From Agromyces albus (GTDB lineage Bacteria; Actinomycetota; Actinomycetes; Actinomycetales; Microbacteriaceae): a stretch of 64,000 nucleotides of DNA. This document shows, one piece after another, positions 1-9,638 of the stretch. A program made the position numbers and the translations under genes. How positions within the stretch are numbered: the stretch's first letter is position 1; the number at the start of each line of letters is the position of its first letter. Below the pieces are notes generated by a model. It made no database searches. It was not told the DNA's origin and saw only the letters and a list, made by a program, of their open reading frames with translations. The stretch lies in the NCBI RefSeq assembly GCF_004134825.1, contig NZ_SDPN01000012.1, positions 1 to 64,000 of the forward strand, given 5' to 3'.

Positions 1-237
1 TTCCGGAACCGGTACCAGGTTTTCCGCGGGTACTTTGAAGAACGGTTCGAAGAGATGGCCGCCAGCGGCGAACTGGTCACGACAATGACCCCCCGAGCGC
101 TCGCGTTCACCTTCGTCGCGCTCCTCGACGGCCTCGAAGTCCAATGGCTCTACGAGCAAAGCGAATTCAAGATGGAAGACATCATCGACGAATTCCTCGC
201 CTCCATCAACCCCGCCCAGCTGAGCCATCCGGGCTAG
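1..237 (+). CDS. TetR-family transcriptional regulator, C-terminal part (cut by window edge)
   Basis: The reading frame is open from base 1 and stops at 237, so only about 78 C-terminal residues are visible and the DNA-binding helix-turn-helix lies outside the window. The visible part is the ligand-binding domain. Its helix reading LLDGLEVQWLYEQS closely matches AAIDGLQLQWLHDPS in the regulator at 15056 and AAMDGLQLQWLYDKS in the regulator at 18902, so the three are paralogues. It converges on the SGNH hydrolase at 347. By analogy with its paralogues it probably controls a glycan operon upstream, outside the window. Family assignment rests on this paralogy. Confidence 0.75.
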   Translation, partial: FRNRYQVFRGYFEERFEEMAASGELVTTMTPRALAFTFVALLDGLEVQWLYEQSEFKMEDIIDEFLASINPAQLSHPG

Positions 238-346
238 GCGAGGATCGTCGATGATCCTCATACGTGCAGGGCGGGTGGTAGTTGCCGCGCTCAGGCCGCC
301 AGAGGACTCGACCGGCGATCCTTGCTCTGACGGCTTCTGGGTTGGT

Positions 347-1477
347 TCAGCTGAAAGCGCTTGCGGCTTCCCTGGCAAGACGGTCCTGACCCGCGTCGCT
401 GGGGTGAAGGTGATCCCCGCTGTCGTATTCAGGGGCGAGTGCTGTGCGATCGACCGAGGAACGAAGTGCGCGATCGAAATCGACGACGATTTCGGCCCGC
501 GCGCTGGAACGGATCCACTCGTTCACCTCTTGGCGGATCGCGTCTCGTTGGGTGTCATAGCCTGCCGCGGGCAGGAAGGGTGTGATCGTGGCGAGAACCG
601 GGGAGATGCGGGCTTGTCGGCACCGCTGCACGAGCGCGTCGAAGGCGCCGATCAGGTCGCTCGCCGAGGGAACAGGTTCAGACGGAGCCGCCGGCGTACC
701 AGGGTGCCCGAGGTCGTTGGTGCCGAGTGCGATGAGCGCGTGGGTGACCCCTGACGTGCCGACTACATCGTCATCGAAGCGCGCCAGTCCGGAACGCCCG
801 AAGAACGCACCTGCCCAACCGGCACCATCCCGATGGAGACGATTCCCGGGAATACCCCGGTTCACCAGCGCGACACCCTGGGCTGCGAGGAGTACGGAGG
901 CCCGGTTCGGCCAGCCTGCCGCGGTGATCGAGTCGCCCAGACATGCCACCACGGCGCGCACATCGGCGCCCGCGACTTCAACGCTTCGGAGCAGAGGCAT
1001 CGGTGCCGCGTATTCCACTCCATCAGGGCCAGCCCCTGACGGCGTGGGCAACGCCGCGAGGTCACGGCGCCCGGCATGATTGCCCACTTCAGAGATGCTC
1101 CATGTTGACCCTGCAATGTTCCCAGTCGAGAGCGAAGTTTCCATGGGCAGGAAGAGGTCGATGAAGAGATCACGCCCCGCAATCGCCGGGAGCTCGACCG
1201 GATCGCTCGTTAGGTCTGCGCCTGGCGAAATCTCGACCGTCGGTCGTCCACCGAACGTTGCCTGCGTACTCGCGCCCTCCGTCACGACGGCGGCTTGACC
1301 GATGAGCACCGGTTCGGTGCCGAAGTGATTGGACAGTACGAAGCGGAGTCGGGTGCCGTCGAAGGCGAGCTGGACATGCAGCCGTACAGTGACGTCACGC
1401 AATGCGGGTGCCGCACCTCGGATATCGGTGACGGCTTGCGTCCAGCTCGCCTTCCAGTCTGGGGCGTTGGGATTCAT
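347..1477 (-). CDS. SGNH/GDSL-type hydrolase (probable carbohydrate esterase)
   Basis: 376 residues, ATG start. The N-terminal 170 residues look like a beta-rich accessory domain. The SGNH catalytic domain follows: block I GDSIT (nucleophile Ser183), a conserved glycine in the segment NRGIPGNR, block III GTND (Asn254), and block V DHLHPS with the catalytic pair Asp355/His358. No signal peptide is visible, so a cytoplasmic enzyme is expected. SGNH enzymes with an N-terminal beta domain often remove acetyl groups from plant polysaccharide oligomers, which suits its place at the end of a glycosidase operon. It is separated from the GH106-like gene by 247 bases holding a strong hairpin, so it may be transcribed separately. 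The exact ester substrate cannot be read from sequence. Confidence 0.85.
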   Translation of the reverse strand: MNPNAPDWKASWTQAVTDIRGAAPALRDVTVRLHVQLAFDGTRLRFVLSNHFGTEPVLIGQAAVVTEGASTQATFGGRPTVEISPGADLTSDPVELPAIAGRDLFIDLFLPMETSLSTGNIAGSTWSISEVGNHAGRRDLAALPTPSGAGPDGVEYAAPMPLLRSVEVAGADVRAVVACLGDSITAAGWPNRASVLLAAQGVALVNRGIPGNRLHRDGAGWAGAFFGRSGLARFDDDVVGTSGVTHALIALGTNDLGHPGTPAAPSEPVPSASDLIGAFDALVQRCRQARISPVLATITPFLPAAGYDTQRDAIRQEVNEWIRSSARAEIVVDFDRALRSSVDRTALAPEYDSGDHLHPSDAGQDRLAREAASAFS

Positions 1478-1616
1478 CGTGTCCGACCTACTTTTCGTGT
1501 GGTGAGGGGGTTTCGGTTCATGGAGGAGATGTCAGCGGGCATGGCGCCTGGAGAGTACGTCGGAAGGCGCCGACGGTTTCAGACCGCGTGCTCAGGCCGC
1601 TCGTTGCCGCTGAGGC

Positions 1617-1642
1617 CCCAGCCCGGCCGGACCCGGGCTGGG
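1617..1642 (-). terminator. Hairpin between the GH106-like gene and the SGNH gene
   Basis: Perfect 10-bp inverted repeat CCCAGCCCGG-N6-CCGGGCTGGG about 80 bases beyond the GH106-like stop codon. No T-tract follows it on the minus strand, so it could be a weak terminator or an mRNA-stabilising end for the upstream operon. The rest of 1478-1724 shows no convincing gene. Confidence 0.5.
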
Positions 1643-1724
1643 CGTCGTCGTCGGCGCGCACGTGTCCCGATCAATCGCACCGCCCTGATCGAGTTGCGCG
1701 CGAGGATACTCGGCTTCGCCGGGA

Positions 1725-4511
1725 TCATTCGATTCCCCTTGTCGAGTAGGTGCGAACCCGGACAGGTCCGATCAGTCCCTGTGGTACCGCGACACCGTGC
1801 GGCCCCTGTATCCGCCCCGAGGCCACGACGGCGTTACGGAGAGATGTGCAGACCTCGATCTCGATCTCTGACTCCCCCTCGCCTGCGAGGGCATCGCCCA
1901 GGTCCACGACGCTGCCGGATACGTAGGCGGGACCGAATTGCCGACTCCCGATCCGGACGACGGCGGAGCCTGCCAGATCGCCGAGTTCCAGAACGGATCC
2001 TGTGGCGCCCTTCCCCGCGCGGGCCACGAGAGCGCTGTACGTTCCGATGCCGGACAGTCCGGATAGCGCCTCGACGGATCGCCAGTCGGCGGGCCCCTGT
2101 CCCTCGAGCTCGATCGTCCGGGACGCCTCCGGCTCCTCGGTCTCCACACGTAGCTGCCAAGCGGCGAGCGGAAGCTCCGCGCCCTGCACGCTATCAGCGA
2201 GCAGGTTTTCGATCTCACCCGCGGTCAGGTCGAGCTCGAGGACCCGGAGACCAAGCGCGGGAAGATCCAGCGTCAGTAAGGTCCGTCCCCATACCGAAGT
2301 GAACCGAAACGCCGAGGAAACCCCGCTCACGAGGTCGAGCTCCTGGACGGCCCCCTGCCCTTCGAGGGAAAGCTCGACCGATCGCGCCTGCCCCTCCGGG
2401 TTGTAGACCAACACGTAGCGTCGGTTCCCCGCCTCGCGCCACTGAGTGAGAAGCGGTGGTCCCTGCCAGCTCGCCCGCGGTACGACGCCGAGGTCGCGGA
2501 GCGCTGCTGCCGCTTGTGACATTTCCTCCACCCGAGCCACCCCTGGCAGGAAAAGGGCACGGCCGACCGCCTCGCGCACGAGGTCCGACCGGCCCTCGTC
2601 GCCCCCGCCGAAGCCCGAGTCACCGGATGGCGGCTCTCCGACGAACACCACCCGGAGGCCCCGTTCCGCCGCGTCAGCCAGCGCCTCCGCCGCTGCCGGG
2701 GCGATCGCCCGTTCGTCGACGAGCAGCGCGCGGTATGACGGCCCGTCCGGAAAGAGCGTTCCGTCCGCGCCGATCGCGTCCGCGTCCGCAAGCCCAATCG
2801 GGTCGAGGTACTGCACCGAGTAACCAGAACGCTCGAGCGCCTCGGTGTCGGCCAGTCCCGCAGGCGCGGTGAAATCCTCCTCCCCAAAGCCGCGAGCGGC
2901 CGTGGTGAGAAACGCGTCACGGTAGATCGCGACGTCGGTCCTGGGCGTTCCCGTCTCCAGAACGAGGGTGCCGCGAGCCCAATAGTCGGTGAGGGGCCGC
3001 CAGTTCTGCCATTCAGGATAGTGCGTGTCGTTCCATGTGTCGGCAACGAAGTCTGCGAAGCGCGACTGGGTCGGCCACGGGGCATCCGGTCCCTGGGTGC
3101 CGAAGCCGTGCACGAACGGCTTGGTGATTCCGGCTGCCCACTCTTTGTCGAGCATCTGCCTCAGGTCGCCGAGAGTGAGAGCGAAGGCGGCGCCGAACTG
3201 CGCCCCGAGCTCAGTGCTGATCCGTGTGGCGCCCCCCTGGTGGGCTCCGCCCACGATGGATCGCTGCCAGTCGAGGGCGAAGCGCCAGTTGGGGTGGTCC
3301 CGCCGCACTGGGGCGCGGTCGCCGGAGTTCAGCGACTCCGCCTCGGCGCGGCCGCCGGCGCGCACGAACTCGCGGTTGCTACGCACCGGTTCCAAGTTCT
3401 GCCCGTACGCCACCTGCGCCTTGTGGCGAAGACCGTGACCTACGGACCACTCCTGGACCAGCAGTAGGTGGTCGCTGATGTACAGGTCGGTGACCAGCCG
3501 GTAGTAGTCCCGGCGGATCCGAGCGCCGATCCCGTTGTCCAGATCGAAGTCCGGGGTCGGCTCCTCGTTCGGCACCCAGTACCGGCACATACCCTGCGCG
3601 AACAGGACGGGCAAGTACGGCGTCGGGTCATAGCCGTGCCGCTCCCGGAAGCGATCGAGGAGCCCAGGGCTCCAGAACAGAGAGTCGGCGTTGAGCTCGA
3701 GCGAGTCCTCGAACAGCTCGGTGCCGGCACGGCGAAGGAGGTCGAGGTTCTCAGGGCCGATCTGATGCTCATCCAGGTACTCCATCGCCGCGGCAGCGGC
3801 GGCCCGATCAAGGAAGCTCGTCGCGCCCTGCTCGCTGTCCCGGCTCCAGAACGCGAAGAGCGCCCACTCCCCCTCGCGCGGCGACCAGGCGACCGACCCG
3901 TCCTCGACTTGAGCAGTGAGGTCGACCAGCGATCCGGAGTCCAAAACTGTGGACGCCTCCGGCGGAACGATCACGGTCCTCGGCCCGAACGGCTGCTCGG
4001 ACGGGACGATGGTGGGAGCAGCGCCCCACGTCAGGACCCGCGCGGCCGTCACCGCGAGCAGCCGGGACGGACGCCCTCGCTCGGTGTCGTCGAACGCCGG
4101 CGGCAGGGGCACGGTCTGCGCCTCGCCGCCGGCGATCCGAGTCACCCCGTACTGCAACTCCTGCGCCGCGTGCTTCGTCCCCTTCGTCGTGTTCGGTGTG
4201 CGTACCGGCCACTCCGACCCGAGCGTCATGGCCACCCCGACTCCGAGCAGCTCCGCCTCCGCCAACACGGCGCCGAGCGCGGCCCGCTGCGCATCATCTG
4301 CCCAGAAGCCTGGGGAGAATGCGATCTCGACCTCGCCGAACCCCGCATCCGCGATCGCGTGGAGCTCGCGGACGAGCTCCGCGGGCGGCAGGGGCGACTG
4401 CCACCACCAGCGCATGCCCGGACGGTCCGACAGCTCTGGCGTGTTGAACCGATCGGCGCTGAGGGCATCGCGACGGGCGGGAAGGTGAAGATGAACGTCG
4501 TCTGGGGGCAT
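1725..4511 (-). CDS. GH106-like glycosyl hydrolase (probable alpha-L-rhamnosidase type)
   Basis: 928 residues from the ATG at 4511. An in-frame TTG at 4556 would add 15 residues, but the ATG has a GAAAGAAG stretch upstream and is preferred. The N-terminal barrel opens with RWWWQSPL (about residues 34-41), then DAGFGEVEIAF, the pattern of GH106-type hydrolases. A central segment with YPEWQNWRPLTDYWARG and TPRTDVAIYRD also fits that family, and the C-terminal roughly 200 residues look like beta-sandwich modules. No signal peptide is visible. It follows the GH2 gene closely in the same operon. If truly GH106 it would release rhamnose from oligosaccharides, but substrate is inferred and the match was made by eye. 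Confidence 0.7.
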   Translation of the reverse strand: MPPDDVHLHLPARRDALSADRFNTPELSDRPGMRWWWQSPLPPAELVRELHAIADAGFGEVEIAFSPGFWADDAQRAALGAVLAEAELLGVGVAMTLGSEWPVRTPNTTKGTKHAAQELQYGVTRIAGGEAQTVPLPPAFDDTERGRPSRLLAVTAARVLTWGAAPTIVPSEQPFGPRTVIVPPEASTVLDSGSLVDLTAQVEDGSVAWSPREGEWALFAFWSRDSEQGATSFLDRAAAAAAMEYLDEHQIGPENLDLLRRAGTELFEDSLELNADSLFWSPGLLDRFRERHGYDPTPYLPVLFAQGMCRYWVPNEEPTPDFDLDNGIGARIRRDYYRLVTDLYISDHLLLVQEWSVGHGLRHKAQVAYGQNLEPVRSNREFVRAGGRAEAESLNSGDRAPVRRDHPNWRFALDWQRSIVGGAHQGGATRISTELGAQFGAAFALTLGDLRQMLDKEWAAGITKPFVHGFGTQGPDAPWPTQSRFADFVADTWNDTHYPEWQNWRPLTDYWARGTLVLETGTPRTDVAIYRDAFLTTAARGFGEEDFTAPAGLADTEALERSGYSVQYLDPIGLADADAIGADGTLFPDGPSYRALLVDERAIAPAAAEALADAAERGLRVVFVGEPPSGDSGFGGGDEGRSDLVREAVGRALFLPGVARVEEMSQAAAALRDLGVVPRASWQGPPLLTQWREAGNRRYVLVYNPEGQARSVELSLEGQGAVQELDLVSGVSSAFRFTSVWGRTLLTLDLPALGLRVLELDLTAGEIENLLADSVQGAELPLAAWQLRVETEEPEASRTIELEGQGPADWRSVEALSGLSGIGTYSALVARAGKGATGSVLELGDLAGSAVVRIGSRQFGPAYVSGSVVDLGDALAGEGESEIEIEVCTSLRNAVVASGRIQGPHGVAVPQGLIGPVRVRTYSTRGIE

Positions 4512-4561
4512 GTGTCTTCTTTCGTCGATCGGGTTGCTCGGGGGCTCCAGTTTCAAGCTCT

Positions 4562-7027
4562 TTACGCAATAGCGGAAACTACCGCGTCCGCCGCTGGGGC
4601 AGCCTCCAGGACTGTCGTCACTGACTCGAAGCCGTCTGCTGAAACCGAGATAGTGATTGGCCCAATGCCGGTGGGCCGGACGACGGCCAGAGCCCTCCCG
4701 TCATAGGTCGTGTGCTCCCCAGTGTGGAACGACTCCTCGGTGTCGGGACGGGCGCTGCCGAGAGCCTGGAGGACGGCGACCCCGTCGATGGCGACGCGGA
4801 CGAGCACGTCGCGGTCGCTTGCCAGGTTGCCGTTCGCGTCGCGCAGTTCGATGGCGATGAAGCTGAGGTCGCTGTCGTCGGCCCTGATCTCGGTCCGGTC
4901 GGCAACGACGGAGAGCTGGACCGGTCCGTGCGCCGACTGCAGCGAGACCCGTCCCAGCTCAGCCCCGTCGCGGTAAGCGATGGCCTCAAGCTCTCCGACC
5001 TCGTAGGGGATGTCGAACTCGGTGACGAACGGCCTGGAGACCCCTGGCGTTGCGCGTCTGACCGTCCGTCCGTTCAGTAGCAGTTCGACCTCGTCGCCGT
5101 CGCTGTACACCTCGACTGTGATCGGAGTGCCGGTCTCGACGTCCCAACTCCAGCTCGCGATGGCGTCGCTCCATGCCCATTGGCCGGGCAGGACGGGCCT
5201 CCCGTAGTTCTCGGGCCGCAGCACGGCGACGTAGGGCTCCGTTCGGAGGCCGAAGACGATCTCGCGGTAGTAAGAGATGGGACGCCGTTGGCCGGTGATG
5301 TCGAGGTCGCCGACGCGGGCGGAGATCCACGGATAGGGCGCTTGGAACTCCGGTGCGGCATTGGCGTACTGGGTCCGGCCGATGCCGACCTCGCCGAGGT
5401 AGTCCCAGCCGGTCCACGTGAAGTCTCCGAGCACGTGGGGATTGTCGAGGACGAGTCGCCAGTTGTTCGCTATCCGCGGCGGGAACGTCTCGGATCCGAC
5501 GATGACTCGATTCGGGAACTGCTCGCGGTCGAGTTCATAGCGGGCGTCACCGTAGTTGAGGCCCGCCACGTCGAGCATTGAGAAGGACGCTTCAGTTCGC
5601 TCGGTCGCCATCGCGCTCGCGGTGAGCTGGTCCATGAACCCGGCCAGGTTCATCATCGCGTTCACTCCCCCGTCCGCGCCGGCGTCAGCGCTTGTGGCGT
5701 GCTCACGCGCCATGTTGGCGACGTCGCTGAGGAGAGAGACGAACGGGTTGATGCCGTTGGTGACGAGCCGGGTGTCGTCGAGGGACCGGACCTTCTCAGC
5801 CAAGGTGCGTCCCCACTCTGAGCCGAGGGCGTCGCCGGTTTCGAAGATCTCGTTGCCGATCGAGTAGAAGATCACGCTCGGGTGGTTGAAGTCCTTCGCG
5901 ACGAGCGCCTCGATGTCGCGTTCCCACCACTCCGGGAAAGCCAGGGAGTAGTCGAACGGGGTCTTTGCCTCGGTCCAGACATCCGCGGTTTCGTCCATGA
6001 CGAGCATGCCGAGCCGGTCGCATGCGTCGAGCATCGCCGGGCTGATCGGGTTGTGGGCGCTGCGGATCGCGTTGAACCCGGCCTTTTTGAGGAGCTCGAC
6101 GCGCCGTTCCTCGGCACGGCCGATCGCGGCAGCGCCCAGCGGTCCGTTGTCGTGGTGGATGCAGGCACCGCGCAGCTTGACCGTCTCTCCATTGATCCGC
6201 AGACCGTGGGTCGGGTCGACTCGGAGGGAGCGGATGCCGAAAGTGGTCGTTGCCCCGTCCAGGACACGGTCGGCGGCATCCAGAACGCTGCCGGCAGTGT
6301 ACAGGTGCGGTGTGTCGACGCTCCACAGTGTCGGTGCCGGCAGATAGAGGCGCTGGCGAACCACCGCGGAACCGCCCGCTCGGAGTGTCACCGGCGCGGC
6401 ATCGGTGGCGACAACCGTGCCGCCCGGGCCGCGCAGTTCGGTGCGGACCCGGACCGTGGTCGTGGCGGTGCTCTCGTTCGTCACGGGCGTGACCACTACG
6501 ACGACGGCACGCTCCTCGTCGATGTCGGGCGTTGCGATGCGCACGCCGGGATATTCGATGTGCACGAAATCGGTGACTTCGAGCACCACATCCCGGTAGA
6601 TCCCGGCCCCGGAGTACCAGCGCGAGTCCTCGTGGGCTCGCGCGTCGACACGAATGGTGTTCGGCTCCCCGTAGCGTAGGAACGGGTCGAGTGCGACCCG
6701 GAACGGGGTGTAGCCATTCGGCCGCTGCCCGGCGAAGGTCCCGTTCACATAGACCATCGCGTCCCGGTACACGCCCTGGAACTCGACCGACACCCGCTTG
6801 CCGCGCCACGCCTCGGGCACGTCCAACGTCTTCACGTACTCAAAGGCACCATCAGGGAAGAATCCCGTGTGCCCGGTACCCGCCGCCTCGGCACTGCGCG
6901 GCAGGGTGACCAGCGCATCGTGAGGCAAGGTGACCGAGGTGCCCTCGTCACCACCGCCTTGGAGTGCGGCGAACGGGCTCATCTTGGGTCGCACCCGCCA
7001 TCCGGTGTTGAACGAGGACCTGGTCAC
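4562..7027 (-). CDS. Glycoside hydrolase family 2 (beta-galactosidase/beta-glucuronidase type)
   Basis: 821 residues from the GTG at 7027, chosen because AAGGAG lies 9 bases upstream; a GTG at 7063 would add 12 residues without a ribosome site. Domain order is typical of GH2: sugar-binding domain with VYVNGTFAGQRPNGYTPF, immunoglobulin-like domain, then a TIM barrel from about residue 275. The acid/base glutamate is in YSIGNEIFETG (about Glu393) and the nucleophile is probably the glutamate in VGSETFPP (about Glu513). A DUF4982-like beta domain and a C-terminal big domain follow. No signal peptide is visible. It lies between the GH3 and GH106-like genes in the operon. The sugar removed (galactose, glucuronate or another) is not determined. 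Confidence 0.88.
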   Translation of the reverse strand: MTRSSFNTGWRVRPKMSPFAALQGGGDEGTSVTLPHDALVTLPRSAEAAGTGHTGFFPDGAFEYVKTLDVPEAWRGKRVSVEFQGVYRDAMVYVNGTFAGQRPNGYTPFRVALDPFLRYGEPNTIRVDARAHEDSRWYSGAGIYRDVVLEVTDFVHIEYPGVRIATPDIDEERAVVVVVTPVTNESTATTTVRVRTELRGPGGTVVATDAAPVTLRAGGSAVVRQRLYLPAPTLWSVDTPHLYTAGSVLDAADRVLDGATTTFGIRSLRVDPTHGLRINGETVKLRGACIHHDNGPLGAAAIGRAEERRVELLKKAGFNAIRSAHNPISPAMLDACDRLGMLVMDETADVWTEAKTPFDYSLAFPEWWERDIEALVAKDFNHPSVIFYSIGNEIFETGDALGSEWGRTLAEKVRSLDDTRLVTNGINPFVSLLSDVANMAREHATSADAGADGGVNAMMNLAGFMDQLTASAMATERTEASFSMLDVAGLNYGDARYELDREQFPNRVIVGSETFPPRIANNWRLVLDNPHVLGDFTWTGWDYLGEVGIGRTQYANAAPEFQAPYPWISARVGDLDITGQRRPISYYREIVFGLRTEPYVAVLRPENYGRPVLPGQWAWSDAIASWSWDVETGTPITVEVYSDGDEVELLLNGRTVRRATPGVSRPFVTEFDIPYEVGELEAIAYRDGAELGRVSLQSAHGPVQLSVVADRTEIRADDSDLSFIAIELRDANGNLASDRDVLVRVAIDGVAVLQALGSARPDTEESFHTGEHTTYDGRALAVVRPTGIGPITISVSADGFESVTTVLEAAPAADAVVSAIA

Positions 7028-7113
7028 TCTGCTGCTCCTTGCTGTGAAGTGCTCGCGCGGCACGCAACATGCCGTCCACGAGGATCGGATCTGGGAGGGA
7101 CGACCGACGAGTG

Positions 7114-9543
7114 CTAGCGCCCCGCCGCTGTCGGCTGTGGCAGGAGTACGTCTGCGGTACTGAGGTAGGTGCGGCGGCCTTCGAGGTCGACGACGTTGCC
7201 GGTGAGCTTGACGGTGCCTCGGGCGGGTGTCTCCTCGGAGCTGCCTCCAGCCTCGAGTGCCACGGCGCCGGGCTCGAGGATGAAGCGTCCATCGATTCCG
7301 CTGTACCCGAGCTGGCTGGTCGGGACGGTGAACCGAACGGTCGCGTGCTCACCCGCAGCAAGTGCGACTCGAGTGAATCCGATCAGCTGCTGAGCGGGCC
7401 GGGTGACACCGGTGGCGTTCTGGGCGGCGTAGAGCTGGACGATCTCGGTTCCGTCGCGGTCTCCGCTGTTGCGGAGCTCGACGGACGCCACGATGGAGCC
7501 GCCCTCGGCGGGCACCACGTCGGCCGCGAGCTGCAGCTCGCCGTATTCGAAGGTCGTATAGGAGAGGCCGTGACCGAACGGGAACAGGGGCGTGATGTCG
7601 AGGTCGATGTAGTTGCGGAACATGTCGCCTGCGCTGCGTCGGTATCCGCTTCCGCGCTTCTGGGAGGCGTACAGCGGCAACTGTCCGGTGGCCCTGGGCA
7701 TGCTGTAGGGCAGCTTGCCGGACGGGTTCGTGTCGCCGAACAGCACCGCGGCGAGGGCGCCGCTGCCGTTTGGCCCCGGGTAGTAGCCCGTCACGATAGC
7801 GTCGAGCTTCGGCTCGACCTCGGTGATGGCAAGCGGTCGTCCCTGGTAGAGAACCCCAACCAGCGGTGTCCCGGTGGCGCTGACCGCGTCGACTAACGCG
7901 ACCTGGTGATCCGGCAGCTCGACCCGTGCGGCGTCGGTTCCCTCGCCTTCGGTGATGCGCGTTCCGAACCATCCGGCCTTTCCGCCGATGGCGAGGATGA
8001 CGACGTCCGCGCTCCGTGCCAGCGCGGCGGCCGCATCGAGGTCCTGCGGGTCGTCCGGGTGGATGCCGGCTCCCTCGACCCACTCGACGATCGCGCCCGG
8101 CGCTGCGGCCTGAATGGCTTCGACGAGCGTCTGCGTGCCGTACACCTGCCGGGCGACGTCCTCGCTGTCGATTTCCATGAGCTGCGCCAGTTGCGCCGCG
8201 CCCGCCTCAACGGCCTCCGGCGACGAGGGCTCCATCATGCTCTCGGTACCGGCCATCCGGGACTCACCGGTGGCGACACCCTTGATCATGTCGAGCATCG
8301 CGGGGTAGGTGTACGCCGCGAAGTTGACCATGGCCGAGTCGGCGTGCGGGCCGACCACCGCGATCCGGCCCGACTTCGGCAGCGGCAGTTGGCCGTGATT
8401 CTTCAACAGCGTCACCGACTCGTCGGCCAGCTCCCGGGACAGGGCGGCCCCCTCAGCCTGGACGGCGCTCAACTCGATGGGATCGGTACTGGCGTAGGGG
8501 TTCTCGAACAGTCCCAGCTTGAACTTGTCGACGAGCACCCGCCGCACCGCATCGTCGAGGACGGCCTCCTCGAGGCGTCCTTCGCGAACTGACTGCTCGA
8601 GCGTTTTGTAGCCGGATGCGATGGGCAGCTCGACGTCGAGGCCGGCGGCAAGGGCGAGCTCGCCGGCCTCAGCGACGGAGGATGCGACGCCCTGTCGGGT
8701 GTGCAGCCACTCCACCGTGCTGTAGTCGGACACTACGCTGCCGGTGAAGCCCATCCGGCCACGAAGCAGATCCGTGAGGATCGCGCTGCTCGCCCCCACG
8801 GGGACGCCGTCGATCTCCGAATATGAGTTCATCACGCTGCCGAGACCGGCGATCTTGATCGCCGCCTCGAACGGAGTCGCGTACACGTCGTACAGTTCGC
8901 GGGGGCCGAGATGCGTAGCAGCCATGTTCTGCCCCGCCTCGGTGAGCGCGTACCCGAGGAAGTGCTTCCCAGTGGCGAGGATCCCGCTGGTGAGATCTTC
9001 GCCCTGAAGGCCACGCACGAACGCCACCCCGAACGCGCTGACGAGGTACACGTCCTCGCCATAGGTCTCATGCACCCGCCCCCACCGGCTGTCACGGGCG
9101 ACGTCAAGCACCGGCGACAACGCCTGCAGCACCCCGACCGATCGCATCTGCCTGCGGATGACCTCGGCCATCAACTCGACCCGTTCCGGGTCCCAGGTCG
9201 CAGCCAGACCGATCGCGGTGGGAAACGACGTGTAGCCAGGCGCGACGAAACCGTTCAGCGCTTCCGCGTGCAGGATGGCAGGAATGCCGAGCCGAGTCTG
9301 CTCCACGAGATAGCGCTGGATTGCATTGACGGTGGTCGCGACCCCGTGGGCATCAGACACTGCAGTCGCGGCGCTGGCGATGTGGCCGATCCCGTCGCCC
9401 AGGTGTCGCCGAAGAGCGGCCGGATCCAAGCCGTTGACCCCCATCAACGTGCCGGGGAAGACCGACGCGACCTGTCGCGCCTTCTCTGTGAGCGTCATCT
9501 GTGCAAGCAGTTCGTCCGCGCGCTCCGTGGCCGACTTTAACAT
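7114..9543 (-). CDS. Glycoside hydrolase family 3 (beta-glucosidase/beta-xylosidase type)
   Basis: 809 residues. ATG start with AGGAG 7 bases upstream. The N-terminal GH3 barrel holds GKHFLGY (about residues 192-198, substrate-binding Lys-His) and the nucleophile motif GSVVSDYST with Asp273. The C-terminal alpha/beta sandwich and a fibronectin-III-like end domain (about residues 690-800, with RNSGDRDGTEIVQLY) complete the usual long bacterial architecture. No signal peptide is visible. It is the first glycosidase gene after the transporter genes, about 95 bases downstream of the ATPase stop codon. It probably removes terminal beta-linked glucose or xylose from imported oligosaccharides; the linkage cannot be settled by eye. 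Confidence 0.92.
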   Translation of the reverse strand: MLKSATERADELLAQMTLTEKARQVASVFPGTLMGVNGLDPAALRRHLGDGIGHIASAATAVSDAHGVATTVNAIQRYLVEQTRLGIPAILHAEALNGFVAPGYTSFPTAIGLAATWDPERVELMAEVIRRQMRSVGVLQALSPVLDVARDSRWGRVHETYGEDVYLVSAFGVAFVRGLQGEDLTSGILATGKHFLGYALTEAGQNMAATHLGPRELYDVYATPFEAAIKIAGLGSVMNSYSEIDGVPVGASSAILTDLLRGRMGFTGSVVSDYSTVEWLHTRQGVASSVAEAGELALAAGLDVELPIASGYKTLEQSVREGRLEEAVLDDAVRRVLVDKFKLGLFENPYASTDPIELSAVQAEGAALSRELADESVTLLKNHGQLPLPKSGRIAVVGPHADSAMVNFAAYTYPAMLDMIKGVATGESRMAGTESMMEPSSPEAVEAGAAQLAQLMEIDSEDVARQVYGTQTLVEAIQAAAPGAIVEWVEGAGIHPDDPQDLDAAAALARSADVVILAIGGKAGWFGTRITEGEGTDAARVELPDHQVALVDAVSATGTPLVGVLYQGRPLAITEVEPKLDAIVTGYYPGPNGSGALAAVLFGDTNPSGKLPYSMPRATGQLPLYASQKRGSGYRRSAGDMFRNYIDLDITPLFPFGHGLSYTTFEYGELQLAADVVPAEGGSIVASVELRNSGDRDGTEIVQLYAAQNATGVTRPAQQLIGFTRVALAAGEHATVRFTVPTSQLGYSGIDGRFILEPGAVALEAGGSSEETPARGTVKLTGNVVDLEGRRTYLSTADVLLPQPTAAGR

Positions 9544-9571
9544 CTGTTCTCCTTCTTATTGGTTGCTGCCA

Positions 9572-9632
9572 GCGGCTGATCGCTCGTTGATCAGCCGCAG
9601 AACTCAGTTATCGTTCTGCGGTGGATCCGCAG
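9572..9632 (-). other. Two intercistronic hairpins between transporter ATPase and GH3
   Basis: A perfect 10-bp stem GCGGCTGATC-N7-GATCAGCCGC (9572-9598) and a 6-bp stem CTGCGG-N5-CCGCAG (9616-9632) fill the gap between two genes of the same operon. Neither has a T-tract on the transcribed strand. They could tune mRNA stability or cause partial termination between transporter and enzyme genes. Confidence 0.55.
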
Positions 9633-9638
9633 CGCCGT

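Noticed and set aside
9572-9598. Intrinsic terminator between ATPase and GH3 genes
   Set aside because: Strong stem but no T-tract, and the genes on both sides belong to one pathway, so I list it only as an intercistronic hairpin.
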